Assembly (NCBI GenBank): GCA_014534155.1
Contig: JACVSB010000091.1
Coordinates: forward strand, 1-6,963
DNA: 6,963 bases
Source: Thermoleophilia bacterium
GTDB lineage: Bacteria > Actinomycetota > Thermoleophilia > Gaiellales > Gaiellaceae
Direction of reading: 5' to 3'
Positions 4,567 to 6,963 of this stretch are shown here, piece after piece. Position 1 is the stretch's first letter. The number at the start of each line of letters is the position of its first letter. A model generated the notes under the pieces. The model made no database searches and had not been told where the DNA came from. It worked only from the letters and a program-made list of their open reading frames with translations. A program made the position numbers and the translations under genes.

Positions 4567-5903
4567 GCCGGAGCGGACGCCGGGCGGGCGCGGCGGGCGA
4601 TGATGACCGCGAGCGCGGCGAGGCCGAAGGCGAGCGCGAAGCTCGGAAGCGACGACCCGATCTGCGCCTCCGGCGGGTTCGTCCGCTCGACGAGGCTCGT
4701 CCACCAGCCGGGCCCAAGGGGGTTGAGCCACTGGTAGAGCGCGAAGCCGGCAAACCACGCCGCCACGAGGCCGGGGCGGAAGGGCGGCCGGGCGAAGAAG
4801 TCGTGCCCCTCGTACTTCCTCCCCGTGAGCAGCCAGTCGGCGAAGAGGACGCCGAAGAGGGGCACGAAGAACGACCCGAGGAGGAGGAGGAACGTCTGGT
4901 AGCGGCCGAGGTCGAGCACGAGGGCGCCCGCCGTGGCGAGCACGGCGACCACCGCGACGAGCGCCCTCTGCGGCACGCGCGCGAGCACGTTCTGGAGCGA
5001 GACCGCCGTGGAGTAGATGTTCGCGAACGCTTCGTCCGCCTCGTCGACCGTCACGGCGAGCAGCGCGAGGCCGCTCGCGGCCCCTGCGCTCGCGACGGCC
5101 ACCGGGAGCTCGGCCGCGTCTTCGATCCCGCGCGCGAGCGCGAGCACGGCGCCCAGCGCCAGCATCCACGTCCCGGCGACGAAGTAGCCCGCGCCCGTGC
5201 CGAGGAAGGCCGCGCGGCGGTCGACCGCGAAGCGCGTGTAGTCGGGGGCGAGCGGTATCCAGCTGACGGTGATCGCGACGACGAGGTCGACGGCGAGGAC
5301 GAACGACGTCCCCCCGCGCCCCGGCGCATGCCACAGGGCGCGGAGATCCGCCTCGGCGACCGCCCACCAGCTGAGATAGAGAAGCGACGCGAGGACGATC
5401 CAGACCGCGAACTTCCGGATCACCCTGCGGACGACGCCCACCGGGCCCATGAGCGCAAGCACGAGCGCGACGACGCCCGTCACCAGCGTCCAGACGGCGT
5501 TCGCGCCGACCCCGAAGAGCTCGTTCGAGAGCGCGGTCGCGGCGGCGGCGATGACGATGATCTCGAACGTGGCCCAGCCGAGGCATTGGAGGACGTTCAG
5601 GCCGGTGGCCGCGTACGAGCCGTGGCGGCCGAGCGGGGCGCGCAGGAGCACCATGGCCGGAACGCGTGCGTCCGCCCCGATCAGCCCGGCCGACGCCAGC
5701 ATCAGGTTGCCGGCCAGGCTGCCGACCGCGATGGCGGCGAGCGCGTGGGAAAGCGAGAGGGCGGGCACGATGAGCGCCGCCGTGACGACGACGAGCAGGC
5801 TTACGCCGAGGTTCGCCCACAGGAGCGTCAGGTCGAGCGCGGACAGCGTCCTCAGCCGGCCGGGCACGGGCGTCACGCCCCAGCTCCCCTCGCTCACCCG
5901 CAT
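4563..5903 (-). CDS. NCS1 family permease, CytX/CodB-like (putative hydroxymethylpyrimidine or cytosine transporter)
   Basis: A 446-residue polytopic membrane protein with about twelve hydrophobic helices, normal for NCS1 nucleobase:cation symporters. Family features are WGVTPVP (8-14), LLWANLGVSLLV (27-38), GLNVLQCLGW (101-110), SWIPLAPDYTR (214-224), DEADEAFANIYSTAVSLQN (287-305) and FFVPLFGVLFADWLL (345-359). The pattern, particularly the N-terminal WGVTPVP and the PDYTR segment, resembles CytX, the putative hydroxymethylpyrimidine importer, and CodB (cytosine). The substrate is therefore a pyrimidine or pyrimidine-like compound, with uptake driven by an ion gradient; which one cannot be settled by eye. 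The ATG at 5903 has a GGGAGG ribosome binding site (5910-5915) and lies 2 nt after the phosphatase stop. Its own stop overlaps the next start. An oxidoreductase of the ThiO superfamily two genes upstream is mildly consistent with thiamine-precursor salvage. Confidence 0.9.
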   Translation of the reverse strand: MRVSEGSWGVTPVPGRLRTLSALDLTLLWANLGVSLLVVVTAALIVPALSLSHALAAIAVGSLAGNLMLASAGLIGADARVPAMVLLRAPLGRHGSYAATGLNVLQCLGWATFEIIVIAAAATALSNELFGVGANAVWTLVTGVVALVLALMGPVGVVRRVIRKFAVWIVLASLLYLSWWAVAEADLRALWHAPGRGGTSFVLAVDLVVAITVSWIPLAPDYTRFAVDRRAAFLGTGAGYFVAGTWMLALGAVLALARGIEDAAELPVAVASAGAASGLALLAVTVDEADEAFANIYSTAVSLQNVLARVPQRALVAVVAVLATAGALVLDLGRYQTFLLLLGSFFVPLFGVLFADWLLTGRKYEGHDFFARPPFRPGLVAAWFAGFALYQWLNPLGPGWWTSLVERTNPPEAQIGSSLPSFALAFGLAALAVIIARRARPASAPA

Positions 5904-5905
5904 CG

Positions 5906-6502
5906 CTAGCCTCCCGCCGCGAGGCCGAGCACCCGCTCGATCCCCGTCGCCGCGCGCGCCAGCGACTCCTCGGTGAAGAGGTACGGCGTCGCGTTCCGAA
6001 GCGCGTGCACGGGCCCGTCGAGCTCGTCCGAGCCGCCGGCACCGTTCAGCGCGTAGCGAAGCGGGATCTCGTGGCACACGACGGCCACCCGGTCGTGCGG
6101 AAGGGTGAGGACGCGCCTCCAGGCGGCCGCGTACCGGGCGCCCGCGTCGTCCAGACTCTCGCCGCCGGGGAAGGGGTCGCTGCGGGTATGGGCGCGCTTC
6201 CACGCGCGGTACTCCTCAACGGGCGAGCCGTCCAGGTCGCCGACGTCGATGTCGTCCAGGAGCTCCTGGACGAGGATCGGGACGTCGCGGCCGGCGAGCG
6301 CGATCTCGGCCGTCTCCCGCGTGCGCGGGAAGCGCGTGACGACGCAGGCGTCGAACTGGACGTTCGCGAGCTGGACGGCGAGCGCGCGCGCTTCCTCCTG
6401 CCCGCGCTCCGTGAGGCCGACGGGGCGCGAGGGGTCGCCGTTCACGCGCCGCTCGTGGTTCAGCGTCGACTCGGCGTGGCGCGAGAGCACGAAGAGCCTC
6501 AT
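5906..6502 (-). CDS. Histidine phosphatase superfamily protein (phosphoglycerate-mutase-like)
   Basis: This 198-residue protein has the branch-1 histidine phosphatase layout. RHAES (8-12) supplies the phospho-accepting H9 and R8, the GLTERGQEEA stretch (29-38) is typical of the family, RTRETA (60-65) supplies a second phosphate-binding Arg, and CHE at 143-145 gives the second catalytic-site His, H144. The usual acid residue falls in a DDIDVGDLDG segment (83-92). It is expected to dephosphorylate a small cytoplasmic phosphoester; the substrate is unknown, and the mutase name should not be taken as glycolytic function. Its ATG overlaps the oxidoreductase stop (ATGA), and its stop is 2 nt before the permease start, so it is embedded in the operon. 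A phosphatase beside a nucleobase-type importer could act on a phosphorylated intermediate of the imported compound, which is inference only. Confidence 0.92.
   Translation of the reverse strand: MRLFVLSRHAESTLNHERRVNGDPSRPVGLTERGQEEARALAVQLANVQFDACVVTRFPRTRETAEIALAGRDVPILVQELLDDIDVGDLDGSPVEEYRAWKRAHTRSDPFPGGESLDDAGARYAAAWRRVLTLPHDRVAVVCHEIPLRYALNGAGGSDELDGPVHALRNATPYLFTEESLARAATGIERVLGLAAGG
5910..5915 (-). promoter_or_regulatory. Shine-Dalgarno of the permease gene inside the phosphatase 3' end
   Basis: GGGAGG on the minus strand is six bases before the ATG at 5903 and overlaps the last codons of the phosphatase gene. It decides the start against a much longer upstream open frame that would run through the phosphatase in another frame. 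Confidence 0.75.
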
Positions 6503-6963
6503 ATGACGAACGCCTCTTCCCGCGTCGCGCCGCGTTCGAACCGCTCAAGACCCAACGGGGAGAGGTGGAGCGAGGGCCGGCGTCCGGCGACGAGCTCGGC
6601 GATGTGCTCGCCCACCGCCGGTGCCTGCTGGAAACCGTGGCCCGAGAAGCCGGTGGCGTAGAGGAAACGCGACGGCTTCGCTGCCTCGCCGACGACGGCG
6701 TTGCGATCGGGGCTGAGCTCGTAGAAGCCGGACCAGGAGGAGGCGATCGGGAGCTCCGTCAGAACGGGGAGACGGTGGGCCGCGTGAACGCCGATCTCCT
6801 CGAGCGTCTCCTCGCGTCCGCCGAACGCGAGGCCGGGGCCCTCGGAGTGGAAGTAGAAGCCGGTGCTGAAGTCGACGGTCAGCGGGAGCGGAGCCGGAAG
6901 CCCTCCGTCGGCCGCCGTGTAGTGCATCCAGCGACGCTCGCCGGTCACCGGGATGTCTACGCC
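6499..6963 (-). CDS. FAD-dependent oxidoreductase of the DAO/sarcosine-oxidase-beta type, N-terminus outside window
   Basis: The visible 154 residues are the C-terminal part of a D-amino-acid-oxidase-superfamily flavoenzyme; the N-terminal FAD-binding Rossmann motif lies beyond the right edge. The fragment opens with GVDIPVTGERRWM, the usual strand before the substrate-domain sheet in sarcosine-oxidase-beta-like proteins. It continues with FSTGFYFHSEGPGLAFGG, then SWSGFYELSPDRNAVVGE, the near-C-terminal FAD-contacting loop, and finally ATGFSGHGFQQAPAVGE and SPLGLERF at the tail. Such enzymes oxidise secondary amines or amino acids (sarcosine, proline derivatives, glycine in ThiO). The substrate is not resolvable from this part; the HGFQQAPAVGE ending looks more like SoxB-type than classical ThiO. 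Its stop overlaps the phosphatase start by four bases (ATGA), making it the most upstream visible gene of the operon. Confidence 0.9.
   Translation of the reverse strand, partial: GVDIPVTGERRWMHYTAADGGLPAPLPLTVDFSTGFYFHSEGPGLAFGGREETLEEIGVHAAHRLPVLTELPIASSWSGFYELSPDRNAVVGEAAKPSRFLYATGFSGHGFQQAPAVGEHIAELVAGRRPSLHLSPLGLERFERGATREEAFVI

Noticed and set aside
4803..5909. 368-codon plus-strand open frame opposite the permease
   Set aside because: Its product is extremely charged, with no motif and no convincing ribosome binding site; it mirrors the third-position GC bias of the permease gene.
4153..6042. 629-codon minus-strand open frame suggesting a fusion into the Asp-box protein
   Set aside because: Upstream of 4566 it is out of frame with the permease and phosphatase genes and is Arg-rich noise. 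The GTG at 4566 with a GTGA junction is a better start.
6499..6963. TPP riboswitch or promoter for the right-hand operon
   Set aside because: The operon enters from beyond the window with its first visible gene already in progress, so no 5' leader is available to inspect.

Overview
The window is very GC-rich by eye, with C/G-ending codons, TTG and GTG starts and dense gene packing. The gene set (MerR/B12 regulator, DUF378 protein, DUF2867-type dehydrogenase, DrrA-type ABC ATPase, CytX-like NCS1 permease) suggests a high-GC actinobacterium, possibly a Thermoleophilia-like lineage. That placement is inference from composition and gene style; there is no rRNA or other marker here. I see no tRNA, rRNA, CRISPR array, insertion sequence or phage gene.

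Left block (1-1741, minus strand). A leftward three-gene unit holds a 79-residue DUF378 membrane protein, an atypical SDR of the DUF2867/NmrA-like kind, and an ABC-transporter ATPase that runs off the left edge. The DUF378 gene has a consensus-like promoter (TTGACA, 18 bp, TACCTT) and a strong Shine-Dalgarno sequence.

Regulatory centre (1742-2707). Divergent from that unit is a MerR-family protein with a C-terminal cobalamin-binding domain. It carries the Wx9EH signature of CarH-type, adenosylcobalamin-dependent photoreceptors and the cobalt-ligand type E-x-H motif. The 96-bp divergent gap contains three contiguous imperfect 11-bp direct repeats that cover the -35 box of the leftward promoter and a likely leaderless -10 box of the regulator itself. 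This is the architecture known for CarH operators. Together these suggest a B12-based light switch controlling the DUF378-SDR-ABC unit and its own gene, rather than the usual carotenoid genes. This is the most interesting part of the window.

Middle (2708-4139, plus strand). A small secreted four-cysteine protein of unknown function is followed 12 bp later by a PhzF-family isomerase-like protein.

Right block (4153-6963, minus strand). This is a compact operon entering from the right edge: an FAD-dependent amine/amino-acid oxidoreductase (C-terminal part only), a histidine-phosphatase-superfamily protein, a CytX/CodB-like NCS1 permease and a 137-residue protein with two Asp-box (BNR) motifs. 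The junctions are an ATGA overlap, a 2-nt gap and a GTGA overlap, so the four genes are very probably co-transcribed and translationally coupled. The permease, together with a ThiO-superfamily oxidase, hints at salvage of a pyrimidine or thiamine precursor, but this is not proven here. It meets the PhzF gene tail to tail with only 13 bp between stop codons.
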